Positions 8,462-16,504 of a DNA stretch of 64,000 bases are shown in pieces. How positions within the stretch are numbered: position 1 is the stretch's first letter; each line of letters starts with the position of its first letter. The stretch is from assembly GCA_964350445.1 (NCBI GenBank), contig CAYGKA010000017.1, forward strand, positions 1 through 64,000. Direction: 5' to 3'. Under the pieces are notes generated by a model. That model saw only the letters and a list, made by a program, of their open reading frames with translations, made no database searches and had not been told where the DNA came from. The translations under genes and the position numbers were made by a program. The DNA is from Hwanghaeella sp964350445. Its GTDB lineage: Bacteria; Pseudomonadota; Alphaproteobacteria; UBA8366; Aestuariispiraceae.

Positions 8462-9304
8462 ATGACGTCGGCAGTTGAAAAATTCGAACACTTCAAATCC
8501 CTGCATCATAGCGGCTCCGCTTTCGTGATTCCCAATCCATGGGATGCCGGGTCCGCCCGGATATTGAGCGCGATGGGCTTCCAGGCACTCGCCACGACCA
8601 GTGCCGGCTATGCATTCTCGGTCGGGCGCCGCGACTCATTCGCCGGATTGAGTCGGACGGAATTGTTGGCGAATGCGAGCGCCATCGTCGAGGCGACGGA
8701 ACTGCCGGTATCCGCGGACCTGGAAGACGGGTTCGGCGCGGCGCCGGAGGTTTGCGCGGAAACGGTCAGGATGGCCGCAGGCGTCGGGCTTGTCGGCGGG
8801 TCGATCGAGGATGCCACAGGCGATCCGGACAACCCGGTTTATGACATCGATGCGTCGGTCGATCGCATTGCCGCCGCCGCCGAAGCATCCGCCGGGCTGC
8901 CTTTCCTCCTCACCGCGCGGGCGGAAAACTACCTTTGGGGCAGATCTGACCTGAAAGATACGATCGCACGGTTGCAGGCCTTCTCGGCCGCGGGGGCGGA
9001 TGTGCTCTACGCGCCGGGCTTGCCGGACATAAACGCGATTGCGACCGTGTGCCGGGAAGTGGACAAGCCGGTCAATGTCGTCATGGGGTTGCAGGGCGGG
9101 TCTCACAGCGTGGCCGAACTATCGGGTGTGGGGGTCAGCAGGATCAGTGTCGGCGGCTCATTTGCGCGTGCCGCTCTCGGGGCGCTGAAACGCGCGGCGC
9201 AGGAAGTTCTGACCGAAGGCACCTTCACCTATGCGGCAGATGCGGTGCCGGACCGCGAGGTCAGCAGCCTGATGTCGCAGGCCCGGGCCGGAAGCAGGAT
9301 TTAG
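8462..9304 (+). CDS. Isocitrate lyase / PEP phosphonomutase family protein
   Basis: A 280-residue TIM-barrel protein of the PEP mutase/ICL superfamily, cytosolic. Residues AFVIPNPWDAGSARILSAMG give the start of the barrel, PVSADLEDGFG carries the metal-binding acidic residues and GGSIEDATGDP the conserved second metal loop. The ICL catalytic motif KKCGH is absent, as expected for the mutase/oxaloacetate-hydrolase/2-methylisocitrate-lyase-like branch. The ATG at 8462 was chosen because upstream codons encode an unlikely hydrophobic stretch. Exact substrate unknown; a carboxyphosphonopyruvate- or oxaloacetate-like compound is the family expectation. Confidence 0.85.
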   Translation: MTSAVEKFEHFKSLHHSGSAFVIPNPWDAGSARILSAMGFQALATTSAGYAFSVGRRDSFAGLSRTELLANASAIVEATELPVSADLEDGFGAAPEVCAETVRMAAGVGLVGGSIEDATGDPDNPVYDIDASVDRIAAAAEASAGLPFLLTARAENYLWGRSDLKDTIARLQAFSAAGADVLYAPGLPDINAIATVCREVDKPVNVVMGLQGGSHSVAELSGVGVSRISVGGSFARAALGALKRAAQEVLTEGTFTYAADAVPDREVSSLMSQARAGSRI

Positions 9305-9384
9305 CGGCGTTCCGTCCGGGGGTTCGAGACGGCGCGTTTGATGTGTTTGAGCCCGATGGCGGGCAAGAGAAGGAAAATATCGAA

Positions 9385-9768
9385 ATGGTCAAAGGCGGAT
9401 GCGAATGTGGGAAAGTTCGTTTCGAGGTGGCCGAGGTCAGGCCATCGGTGACCGTCTGTCATTGTTCACAATGCCGGCGGACCAGCGGGCATATCTGGGC
9501 CTCGACGCACGCCCCCATGGCGGCGCTCACCTTTCTGGAAGACGAAGGGCTTGAATGGTATGCGTCCTCGACCTTCGCCAAGCGGGGCTTCTGTAAAGCC
9601 TGTGGATCAAGCCTGTTTTACCGAATGAATAATGAGGACGGCATCGGCATCGCCGCCGGCTGCCTCGACGATACGACCGGGCTTGAAGTCGGAAAGCACA
9701 TATTCGTCGCCGACAAGGGCAGCTACTACGAAATCGCCGACGGCGCCCCCCAGATCGACACGCATTGA
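9385..9768 (+). CDS. GFA-domain (glutathione-dependent formaldehyde-activating-like) zinc protein
   Basis: A 127-residue protein with the complete GFA zinc-binding pattern: GGCECGKVRFEV near the start, VCHCSQCRRTSG at ~26-37 and GFCKACGSSLFYRM at ~69-82. GFA proteins (CENP-V superfamily) bind two structural zinc ions and are linked to S-hydroxymethylglutathione formation, though many members have no proven activity. The open frame continues upstream, but the ATG at 9385 starts exactly where family homology begins. The location between a lyase and an MttB-family demethylase is compatible with a role in formaldehyde handling, which is inference. Confidence 0.88.
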   Translation: MVKGGCECGKVRFEVAEVRPSVTVCHCSQCRRTSGHIWASTHAPMAALTFLEDEGLEWYASSTFAKRGFCKACGSSLFYRMNNEDGIGIAAGCLDDTTGLEVGKHIFVADKGSYYEIADGAPQIDTH

Positions 9769-9947
9769 TCACCGCTTGGATCGGCGGCCAGACGTAATCC
9801 GGGCCGCCGATGCTGTCGCTCGTCCCAAGGTAACGGGCCAGAAAGGGTCGTTTTCGAACCATCTCCCCCCGGGCCGACGCGCCAGCTTGTGGGGACTTGA
9901 TTTTGTGTGCCCGAGCTTGTGGGTGCGACAGGAAGGGAGCGGGCCAA

Positions 9948-11477
9948 ATGGCGCGGACGGCGAGACGGGAGCGGCGACAGAAGCAGGGGCAGGGCACGGT
10001 ACCGCAATTGCCGTGGCGTAAGGTCGACAATCCTTATCCTCCGATGGAACCGCTGAGTGCGGACCAATTGGAGGCCATCCATCTGGCTTCCCTGAACATC
10101 CTCGAAAACCTCGGGATTGAGGTGATGGGAGAGGATGTCCAGGCGCTGTTCCGCGAAGCCGGCGCCGCCGTGGATGCGGGAACGGGGATCGTCCGTCTGG
10201 ATCGCGGCCTGGTCGAACAGGCGCTTGCGACCGCGCCGTCATCCTTCACGCTCACCCCCCGCAATCCCGAACGCGCCATCACCATAGGCGGCAACCGGAT
10301 CAATTTCGGATTCGTTTCCGGCGCGCCCAATGTCCATGACCGCATCGCGGGGCGCCGTTCCGGAAACATGCGCGATTTCGAAACCCTGATGAAATTCGCG
10401 CAGAGCTTCAACTGCGTCCACTTCATGGGAAATCAGGTTGCGCCCCCCAACGAACTGCCCGCGAACAGCCGGCATCTCGACACCTACCGGGCGGCGCTGA
10501 CCCTGACCGATAAGATCATCAGCGGCGTGCCGATCGGCGGCGGCCGTATCCGCGACCTGATCGAGATGACGTCCATCATCCGTGGTGTTTCGGTCGAGGC
10601 ATTGGCGGAAAACCCGTCCGTCATCGGCAACATAAACATCAACTCGCCCCGCAAGTTGGACTTGGAAATGGCCCATGGCGCCATGATGCTGGCCCGCCAT
10701 AACCAGGCGACCATCGTGACGCCCTTCACGCTGATGGGGGCGATGACGCCGGTCACCATGGCCGCCGCGCTGGCCCAGCAGAATGCGGAAGCGCTTCTCG
10801 GCATCACGCTGACGCAGTTGGTCCGCCCTGGTGCGCCGGTCGTCTACGGCGCCTTCACGTCGAATGTGGACATGCGCTCCGGCGCGCCGACATTCGGAAC
10901 GCCGGAGAACGCAAAGGCGAATATGGCCGGCGCCCAGTTCGCGCGGCGCTATCGCCTGCCGCACCGGACCAGTGCTTGCAACGCCTCCAATACCGTCGAT
11001 GCGCAAGCGGCCTACGAGACGGAGATGGCGTTGACAGGCGCCGTCTTCGGACATGGCAATCTGGTCTATCATGCAGTTGGATGGCTGGAGGGAGGGCTTG
11101 TCGCCTCCTTCGAAAAGATCGTGCTCGATGTCGAACTGGTGCAGCACATGATGGAGCTTCTGACCCCAATCGATACCTCCGAAGAGGCGCTCGGTCTGGA
11201 AGCAATCGCCGATGTCGCCCCGGGCGGACATTTCTTCGGGTCGCCTCATACGATGGCGCGGTATGAAAATGCCTTCTATCAACCTCTGCTGTCCGACTGG
11301 CGCAACAGCCAGGCCTGGGAGGAAGCAGGCGGGGCGTCTGCCACCGAACGGGCGACCGGGCTGTGGCAGCAGGTTCTGGAAGACTATCGCGAACCGCCGA
11401 TGGATCCCGGACGGCGTGAGGCGTTGGACGACTACATCAACCGGCGTCGGATCGAAATCGGCGACGGCGATCCCTGA
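9948..11477 (+). CDS. MttB-family (trimethylamine methyltransferase-like) corrinoid methyltransferase
   Basis: A 509-residue TIM-barrel protein of the MttB superfamily. The start ATG at 9948 follows a GGAAGGGAG ribosome-binding site. Family features are the N-terminal helix AIHLASLNILENLGIEVMGE, the block INFGFVSGAPNVHD and the C-terminal region EGGLVASFEKIVLDVELVQ. No in-frame amber codon is present, so this is a non-pyrrolysine member, the class that includes glycine betaine and other quaternary-amine methyltransferases. These enzymes pass a methyl group to a corrinoid protein; no corrinoid protein or activase lies in the window. The GlxA-type regulator directly downstream on the same strand supports a role in betaine-like substrate use. 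Confidence 0.88.
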   Translation: MARTARRERRQKQGQGTVPQLPWRKVDNPYPPMEPLSADQLEAIHLASLNILENLGIEVMGEDVQALFREAGAAVDAGTGIVRLDRGLVEQALATAPSSFTLTPRNPERAITIGGNRINFGFVSGAPNVHDRIAGRRSGNMRDFETLMKFAQSFNCVHFMGNQVAPPNELPANSRHLDTYRAALTLTDKIISGVPIGGGRIRDLIEMTSIIRGVSVEALAENPSVIGNININSPRKLDLEMAHGAMMLARHNQATIVTPFTLMGAMTPVTMAAALAQQNAEALLGITLTQLVRPGAPVVYGAFTSNVDMRSGAPTFGTPENAKANMAGAQFARRYRLPHRTSACNASNTVDAQAAYETEMALTGAVFGHGNLVYHAVGWLEGGLVASFEKIVLDVELVQHMMELLTPIDTSEEALGLEAIADVAPGGHFFGSPHTMARYENAFYQPLLSDWRNSQAWEEAGGASATERATGLWQQVLEDYREPPMDPGRREALDDYINRRRIEIGDGDP

Positions 11478-11646
11478 TACCGCTTATCTCTGACACCATC
11501 GCTCCCCCATATCGATGGTTTCGTGCCGTGTATCTCGGCAATTGGGGCCCCACCACATTCCTTCTGCGATTGGCTTGAAACCGCTTGTCCGTGCCCCCCA
11601 ACACGGTATGGTTTCAGGTCCGTGATATGGGTATCCGTCTTTGCCA

Positions 11647-12618
11647 ATGACTTTGTTCGACGCCCTCCCTGAGAAATTGCCGCAGAAGTTCGGGTTTGTC
11701 CTGGTCGAGGATTTCCCTCTGATGGGCTTTGCCTCGTCTCTGGAACCGCTCCGGGCAGTGAACCTGCAGACGGAAAACAAAATCTTTCAATGGACGTTGC
11801 TGTCGGAAGACGGCCAGCCCGTGAACAGCAGCAGCGGTTTGACAGTGGTGCCCGATGCCGCCGTCGGCGGCGACGATTTTGATGCGGTCGTCGTCGTCGC
11901 GGGACTGCATGCGGAGAACGCCAAATGCCCGAATACGATCAATTGGTTGCGCCGGATCGTCCGTCGTGGCGTCACCGTGATCGGCGTGTCGGCCGCGTCC
12001 TACATCTTCGCGAAAGCCGGCATTCTCGATAACCGAAAGGCGACCATCCATTGGGAGCATGCGGACGGTTTGCGGGAAGATTTCCCGCATCTCGATATTT
12101 CGGCGGAATTGTTTGAGATAGACGGACCCGTTGTGACCTGCGCCGGCGGCACCGCGGCCATGGATATGATGCTGCATTTGATCGAGCGGCAACTCGGTCA
12201 CACCGTGGCGACCCGCGTCACCGACTGGTTCCTGGTCAAACAGATCCGCCAACCGCACGAAGACCAGCGCATGGACTTGCGGTCGCGGATCGGCGTCAGC
12301 CATCCGAAGCTCTTGGCGTCGATCGGATTGATGGAAGAGAACTTGGAAAACCCGTTGAACCGGGACGAGATCGCCGCCGCCGTCCGGTTGTCGACGCGTC
12401 AGTTGGAACGGCTTTTTCAGAAATATCTTCGATCCACGCCGCGCAAATACTATTTTTCACTCAGAATGCATAAGGCGCAGTTGCTGCTGCGGCAGACGAC
12501 GCTGCCTATCCTTGAAGTCGCCCTGGCCAGCGGGTTTGTCTCCGCCTCACATTTCGCAAAAAGCTACCGTGAATTTTTCGGTCGCAACCCGCGCGCGGAC
12601 CGTGGGCCCGGTAAGTAA
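11647..12618 (+). CDS. GlxA-family AraC-type transcriptional regulator
   Basis: A 323-residue regulator with an N-terminal DJ-1/PfpI-like domain (residues ~5-200; FVLVEDFPLMGFASSLEPLR and VIGVSAASYIFAKAGILDN) and a C-terminal pair of AraC helix-turn-helices (LSTRQLERLFQKYLRSTPRK, then ILEVALASGFVSASHFAKSY). The nearest known regulators of this shape include GbdR/CdhR, which sense glycine betaine breakdown products or carnitine. A TTG two codons upstream (11641) is an alternative start. It probably controls the MttB-family gene 170 bp upstream, which is inferred from position only. Confidence 0.9.
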   Translation: MTLFDALPEKLPQKFGFVLVEDFPLMGFASSLEPLRAVNLQTENKIFQWTLLSEDGQPVNSSSGLTVVPDAAVGGDDFDAVVVVAGLHAENAKCPNTINWLRRIVRRGVTVIGVSAASYIFAKAGILDNRKATIHWEHADGLREDFPHLDISAELFEIDGPVVTCAGGTAAMDMMLHLIERQLGHTVATRVTDWFLVKQIRQPHEDQRMDLRSRIGVSHPKLLASIGLMEENLENPLNRDEIAAAVRLSTRQLERLFQKYLRSTPRKYYFSLRMHKAQLLLRQTTLPILEVALASGFVSASHFAKSYREFFGRNPRADRGPGK

Positions 12619-12622
12619 CCCC

Positions 12623-13122
12623 TCATAGGGCTTTGCCGACTTCATCCAGGCGCTTTTGCAGGGTTAACTTGTCGAGTGAGCCCAGCGGCAGGTTGATGAA
12701 AATCGAAATCCTGTTGGCGAGCATCCGGTATGTATCCGCGAACGCGGCGGCGACTTCCGCTTCGGATCCTTCCAGCGATTTGGGGTCGGGGACGCCCCAA
12801 TGCGCGGACATTGGCTGTCCTGGCCAAACGGGACAAACCTCGTTGGCCGCGCTGTCGCAGACGGTAAAGACAAAATCCATCTCCGGCGCGTCCTCCTTTG
12901 CGAACGCCTCCCACGACTTGGACCGAAGGTTTTTTTTGTGGGGTGGTTGAGTGTCTTCAAGAGCGATAGGGCACGGGGATGAACCTCTCCGGCGGGTTGG
13001 CTGCCTGCGCTGAAACCCGCGAATTTGCCCGCTCCTTCCCGGTTCAGAATGGCTTCGGCCATAATGCTGCGGATGGAGTTTCCCGTACACAGGAACAAAA
13101 CATTGAAGGTTCGGCTGTTCAT
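12623..13122 (-). pseudogene. arsC: Arsenate reductase ArsC (LMW-PTPase type), frameshifted at an A8 run
   Basis: The N-terminal frame from the ATG at 13122 reads NVLFLCTGNSIRSIMAEAIL, with the CX5R phosphatase loop of thioredoxin-type ArsC. It continues to LLKTLNHPTKK. The rest of the family (NLRSKSWEAFAKEDAPEMDF, FTVCDSAANEVCPVWPGQP and a C-terminal helix ending at 12623) is in another frame. The switch falls at eight consecutive T on the plus strand (12930-12937), an A8 run in the message. This may be a sequencing error, an inactivating mutation or productive -1 slippage. Comparison with the usual spacing between the His-Pro-Thr block and LRSKSW cannot settle which. The start overlaps the arsR stop as ATGA, so the two genes are translationally coupled. 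Confidence 0.85.
12930..12937 (-). other. A8 homopolymer at the arsC frame switch
   Basis: Eight T on the plus strand, read as A8 in the arsC message (CCC ACA AAA AAA ACC). The run contains the slippery heptamer A-AAA-AAA known from programmed -1 frameshifting, and runs of this length also cause transcriptional slippage. It is exactly where the two halves of arsC join. Confidence 0.8.
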
Positions 13123-13499
13123 CTTCTTGATCCCCTTTGACAAGGCTCCTCCGTTTGAGAGGGCTGTAGATACTTTTTCTCACCATCCAGCGCTGAAATA
13201 CCGCACAACTCGGGCCGGCCGCCGCAGCAGTCGTCGGTTAGGTAGGCGATCAGGTCGCGGATACCCCGAATGTCTATGGCATAGAAGATTTTCCGTTGAT
13301 CCCTGTTGGAATGAATCAGACCGGCGTTTTCAAGCAGGCGAAGATGGAACGACATGTTGGGGCCTGTCAGGCCTAAACGGTCCGCCAAGCGGCCTGCTGC
13401 AATGCCTTTCGGCCCTGCTTCTATCAACAGTCGGAACGTATTCAGACGATGCTTGTGAGACAGGGCGCCCAATTTCGTGACCGCAGTTTCCGTATCCAT
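13119..13499 (-). CDS. arsR: ArsR-family transcriptional repressor
   Basis: A 126-residue winged-helix protein. The recognition region is LADRLGLTGPNMSFHLRLLE (~38-57), followed by the wing SNRDQRKIFYAID. The C-terminal part has the pair DDCCGGRPELC, a plausible arsenite-binding cysteine cluster of the type placed near the dimer interface in some alphaproteobacterial ArsRs. It is the first gene of arsR-arsC and starts 10 bp from a perfect 20-bp palindrome, a likely autoregulatory operator. Arsenite binding would release the repressor. Confidence 0.92.
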   Translation of the reverse strand: MDTETAVTKLGALSHKHRLNTFRLLIEAGPKGIAAGRLADRLGLTGPNMSFHLRLLENAGLIHSNRDQRKIFYAIDIRGIRDLIAYLTDDCCGGRPELCGISALDGEKKYLQPSQTEEPCQRGSRR

Positions 13500-13508
13500 A
13501 AGCGCCCT

Positions 13509-13528
13509 ATTTCAAGGATCCTTGAAAT
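13509..13528. promoter_or_regulatory. ArsR operator candidate (perfect 20-bp palindrome)
   Basis: ATTTCAAGGATCCTTGAAAT is a perfect inverted repeat immediately upstream of the arsR start. The TTCAA/TTGAA half-sites agree with the general ArsR/SmtB operator type. It lies in the divergent region shared with dmdA. Confidence 0.7.
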
Positions 13529-13548
13529 GAACAAATGAAGCTTTCATG

Positions 13549-13607
13549 ACAGGGCCGAGCATTGGCCGGTCAGTGGACCGGACCGGCGTGCCTTCAACCG
13601 GCCCTGT
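13549..13607 (+). promoter_or_regulatory. Possible structured leader upstream of dmdA
   Basis: ACAGGGCCG (13549-13557) pairs perfectly with CGGCCCTGT (13599-13607). Inside it a second stem, CCGGTC (13566-13571) with GACCGG (13576-13581) and the loop AGTG, can form. The two nested stems would give a cruciform or RNA leader about 170 nt before dmdA. Function unknown; it does not match a riboswitch that I recognise. Confidence 0.35.
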
Positions 13608-13777
13608 AAGTAAAATTCATCTGACTGTGGGTCCCGCGTATCTTGTCGCTATTACGAAAATCTAATGTCGCATCCGTGATTTGACGGAAACCCAACTTCG
13701 ACGATTTGTTGCACGCATCGTCAGAGACCGAATGGCTCCGAAGACGGTTGGGTTTCTTGGATTTCGGAGTGGGTGCG

Positions 13778-14884
13778 ATGTCGCCATATCTGTCGCTTTC
13801 CCGGCGTTTGCGTGTAACGCCGTTCAGCCGTCGCGTCGATGCGTCGGGCGTTCAGGCCTATACTGTCTACAACCACATGCGCCTGCCGACGATGTTTCAG
13901 TCGGCCGAGGAAGACTGTCGTCACCTGAAGCAGCACGTTCAGGTATGGGACGTTGCCTGCGAACGGCAGGTCGAGATTGCCGGCCCCGACGCAAAGCGCC
14001 TGTTGCGCATGCTGACGCCCCGAAATTTGGAGGGGATGACTGTCGGGCAGTGCCGCTACATTCCCGTAGTCGACGACAAGGGCGGCATGTTGAACGACCC
14101 TGTGGCATTGAAGATTGCGGATGATCGTTTCTGGATTTCCCTGGCGGATAGCGACTTGCTTCTGTGGATCAAGGGCATCGCGATCGGCGCGGGCTTCGAC
14201 GTCGAGGTGACGGAGCCCGACGTTTCCCCCCTCGCGGTCCAGGGCCCGATGGCGGACACGCTGATGGCGCGGGTCTTCGGCGATGCCGTCCGGGATGTCC
14301 GCTTCTTCCGGTTTGGTGATTTTGAGTTTGGTGGGCGAAATCTGCGCATCGCTCGGTCCGGCTATTCGAAACAGGGCGGGTTCGAGATTTATGTCGAGGG
14401 ATCAGATCTCGGCGAACCGCTATGGGATGCTTTGTTCGCCGCCGGCGCGGACCTCGACGTTCGGGCGGGCGGGCCGAATATCATCGAGCGGGTTGAATCG
14501 GGCCTGCTTTCCTATGGCAACGATATGACGCGGGAAAACTCTCCCTTCGAATGCGGCCTCGGAAAGTTCTGCGATCTGGACGCCGCCGAAACCTGCATCG
14601 GGCGTGACGCGCTGTTGCGGGAGAGGGATGAAGGCCCGCTTCGAATGATACGCAGTCTGGCCATCGATGGTCCGGCCTTGCCGCCCTGTGCGGGTGAATG
14701 GGCCGTGACGGCGGACGGTATCCGGATCGGTCAGGTAACCTCCGCTGCATGGTCGCCGGATTTCGGGACGAATGTCGCGATCGGCATGATCGACCGAAGC
14801 CATTGGCACGATGGAAATGTCGTCACGGTGGAGTCGCTCGAAGGTTCGCGTTCCGCCATTATCAGAGAAAAAAGCTTTAACTAG
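13778..14884 (+). CDS. dmdA: Dimethylsulfoniopropionate demethylase DmdA
   Basis: DmdA transfers a methyl group from DMSP to tetrahydrofolate, giving 3-methylmercaptopropionate and 5-methyl-THF, in the cytosol. The protein has the GcvT aminomethyltransferase fold, but its N-terminus (LSLSRRLRVTPFSRRVDASG, then AYTVYNHMRLP and HLKQHVQVWDVACERQVEI) matches DmdA rather than glycine-cleavage T protein. IARSGYSKQGGFEIYVEG and NIIERVESGLLSYGNDMT are also characteristic. The length of 368 residues from the ATG at 13778 equals that of known DmdA proteins. No dmdB, dmdC or dmdD partner is adjacent; THF-linked enzymes elsewhere in the window could process the methyl group. Confidence 0.9.
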   Translation: MSPYLSLSRRLRVTPFSRRVDASGVQAYTVYNHMRLPTMFQSAEEDCRHLKQHVQVWDVACERQVEIAGPDAKRLLRMLTPRNLEGMTVGQCRYIPVVDDKGGMLNDPVALKIADDRFWISLADSDLLLWIKGIAIGAGFDVEVTEPDVSPLAVQGPMADTLMARVFGDAVRDVRFFRFGDFEFGGRNLRIARSGYSKQGGFEIYVEGSDLGEPLWDALFAAGADLDVRAGGPNIIERVESGLLSYGNDMTRENSPFECGLGKFCDLDAAETCIGRDALLRERDEGPLRMIRSLAIDGPALPPCAGEWAVTADGIRIGQVTSAAWSPDFGTNVAIGMIDRSHWHDGNVVTVESLEGSRSAIIREKSFN

Positions 14885-15054
14885 CTGACTCTTATGCGGT
14901 TTCTGAAAAAGAGTTTGGCGAACGAATCGATTCGGGTATGGTGATTCCACAAGCTGCCGAAAACGGCGGTTTGCTTGGCGATTGCACGCGATGTGGCCGT
15001 TGGGGGTTGTTGCGGGTGTGATCGGAAGGTGGGGAGAACCAGAATGGTGCCGCA

Positions 15055-15447
15055 ATGGTAAGGGTCAAAAGGGCGTTGTCGACACGGGCGCAGGAAGCGC
15101 TTGAGTTGATCGCGGGGGCTACCGTGTTTCATACGGTGCATGACGTAGACAGCATGCATCTGCATGCCCGGCATGGGAACGCGACATTGACCTTGGTCGT
15201 GCCGTTGGTTGCCTGGGGGGAATTGCGCCATATGATCGAATGGGCCGACGACCCCGATTTTGGCGACCAGGTGCTACGCTGCAAACAGTCCACCACGGTG
15301 CGGTTGTTCGAGTCGCCGCCGGAGCCCTCGAATGAAGTGCGGGCTGTCGACTCCATTGTCGAACAACTGAATTTGCCTTTGCCGGCGTTGAGCGATCATG
15401 CGGCCCTGGAAGCCGCGGGCCAGCAAACGCTCAATCTCTCCCTCTGA
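15055..15447 (+). CDS. Hypothetical protein, 130 residues
   Basis: I do not recognise this protein. It is soluble, without signal peptide or membrane segment. It has a central hydrophobic stretch (NATLTLVVPLVAWGELRHMI, ~44-63), an acidic segment (EWADDPDF) and ends in LNLSL. The ATG at 15055 has a GGTGGGGAG sequence about 19 nt upstream, with another out-of-frame ATG between. It lies 170 bp after dmdA on the same strand, and might be an accessory of it or independent. Confidence 0.55.
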   Translation: MVRVKRALSTRAQEALELIAGATVFHTVHDVDSMHLHARHGNATLTLVVPLVAWGELRHMIEWADDPDFGDQVLRCKQSTTVRLFESPPEPSNEVRAVDSIVEQLNLPLPALSDHAALEAAGQQTLNLSL

Positions 15448-15604
15448 GGACGTCATGCCAGCCCTGAACGCGCACGGCCGCTGATGAGCCGGCGCGTCCA
15501 GCGATAATTCGTTCCGGACCCATGGGTATTCTAAGCGTGCTGCGCCGCACTGCGTTCTGGCAGATAACCACAGAATCTCTGCGGCATTAGTGGTTTGCGG
15601 TGCA

Positions 15605-15629
15605 AAATAAATAGAAAAATCATTTATTT
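15605..15629. promoter_or_regulatory. AT-rich inverted repeat upstream of the 2OG oxygenase
   Basis: AAATAAAT (15605-15612) and ATTTATTT (15622-15629) are perfect inverted repeats 9 nt apart inside an AT-rich tract ~95 bp before the oxygenase start. This may be an operator, a promoter core or a weak hairpin. Confidence 0.35.
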
Positions 15630-15725
15630 ACAATGAGTTAAAAACAGTTCTTGCTTGACGGTCTGGCGAATACTCACTTCACTCACGAAACCGTGATCAA
15701 AGTGCAGCGTCAAAAACAGGGCCCG

Positions 15726-16406
15726 ATGACCGATCCCTCCAAAGACGAGACAATGTATATCGGGCCGCATGCGGTGCCGGTTTGGCCGAACGGATTGGGG
15801 CTGAAGCATCTGGATCCGTTGGTCTGCGCGACCGTTTTCAACGACAACGATGTCATCCGCTCTGTTCTGGAACCGAAGCTTCTGGAATCGGAAAGACGGT
15901 TCCGTGAGACCGAGCCCAACCGCTGGGAAGGCGGCGGAGGCGCCAAGATCCGCGATATCGGCGATTGGGACTGTCCGGCGATGAAGCTCTTGAGCGCGCG
16001 CGCCAAGGCCGCGTTCCGGAAGATCACGGGCGCCGAGACGGCCTTCATCGACGATGTGTGGGGCAATGTCTATCGGCGGGGGGATTTCATCGGTCCCCAT
16101 GCCCATCGCCGGACGGAGGTGAGCGTCGTCTATCATCTGGTTCCGCCGAGCGAGGAAGACCGCAGGAACTACAACGGAGCGCTGGGCATAACCGACCCGC
16201 GCGTGGCGCGCTGCTGCCCGACCGCGAAAGGGCTGGTGACTTCGCAGGTCTTCCCGCCGCTTAACCCGGGCACGATGGTTCTGTTCCCCAGCTTCGTGAC
16301 GCATTACGTCACGCCGCATATCGGTGACGATCACCGGATCAGCATCGCCTGGAACATCGACCGAAACGACATTCCCGGTCATCCGTCGGATGAACCGCTT
16401 CTGTAG
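15726..16406 (+). CDS. Putative 2OG-Fe(II) oxygenase family protein
   Basis: A 226-residue soluble protein. GPHAHRRTEVSVVYHL (~124-139) supplies the first metal-ligand region, and FPSFVTHYVTPHIGDDHRIS, followed by IAWNI, supplies the distal His and the Arg that would bind 2-oxoglutarate. This resembles the family annotated as putative 2OG-Fe(II) oxygenases of ~200-230 residues (TIGR02466-like). The start at 15726 was chosen over the upstream open frame because MTDPSKDETMYIGPHAVPVW resembles the usual N-terminus. The substrate is unknown. It is convergent with the cox operon. Confidence 0.75.
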   Translation: MTDPSKDETMYIGPHAVPVWPNGLGLKHLDPLVCATVFNDNDVIRSVLEPKLLESERRFRETEPNRWEGGGGAKIRDIGDWDCPAMKLLSARAKAAFRKITGAETAFIDDVWGNVYRRGDFIGPHAHRRTEVSVVYHLVPPSEEDRRNYNGALGITDPRVARCCPTAKGLVTSQVFPPLNPGTMVLFPSFVTHYVTPHIGDDHRISIAWNIDRNDIPGHPSDEPLL

Positions 16407-16451
16407 GCGGGGGGCAAGCCATCCGAATTGCCCGGGGGCATAAAAAAAGAA

Positions 16452-16479
16452 AAAGGGCGGCATTGCGATGCCGCCCTTT
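16452..16479 (-). terminator. Rho-independent terminator of the cox operon
   Basis: AAAGGGCGGCAT (16452-16463) and ATGCCGCCCTTT (16468-16479) form a perfect 12-bp stem with the tetraloop TGCG. On the minus strand it is followed by TTTTTCTTTTTTTA, a strong U-tract. It lies just after the coxM stop and may also end the convergent oxygenase transcript. Confidence 0.9.
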
Positions 16480-16504
16480 CCCGAATCCGCTGTGCCTTGA
16501 GCGA

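Noticed and set aside
13778..14884. Call of glycine cleavage T protein (GcvT)
   Set aside because: The fold is the same, but several N-terminal and central segments match DmdA, and no gcvH or gcvP is near.
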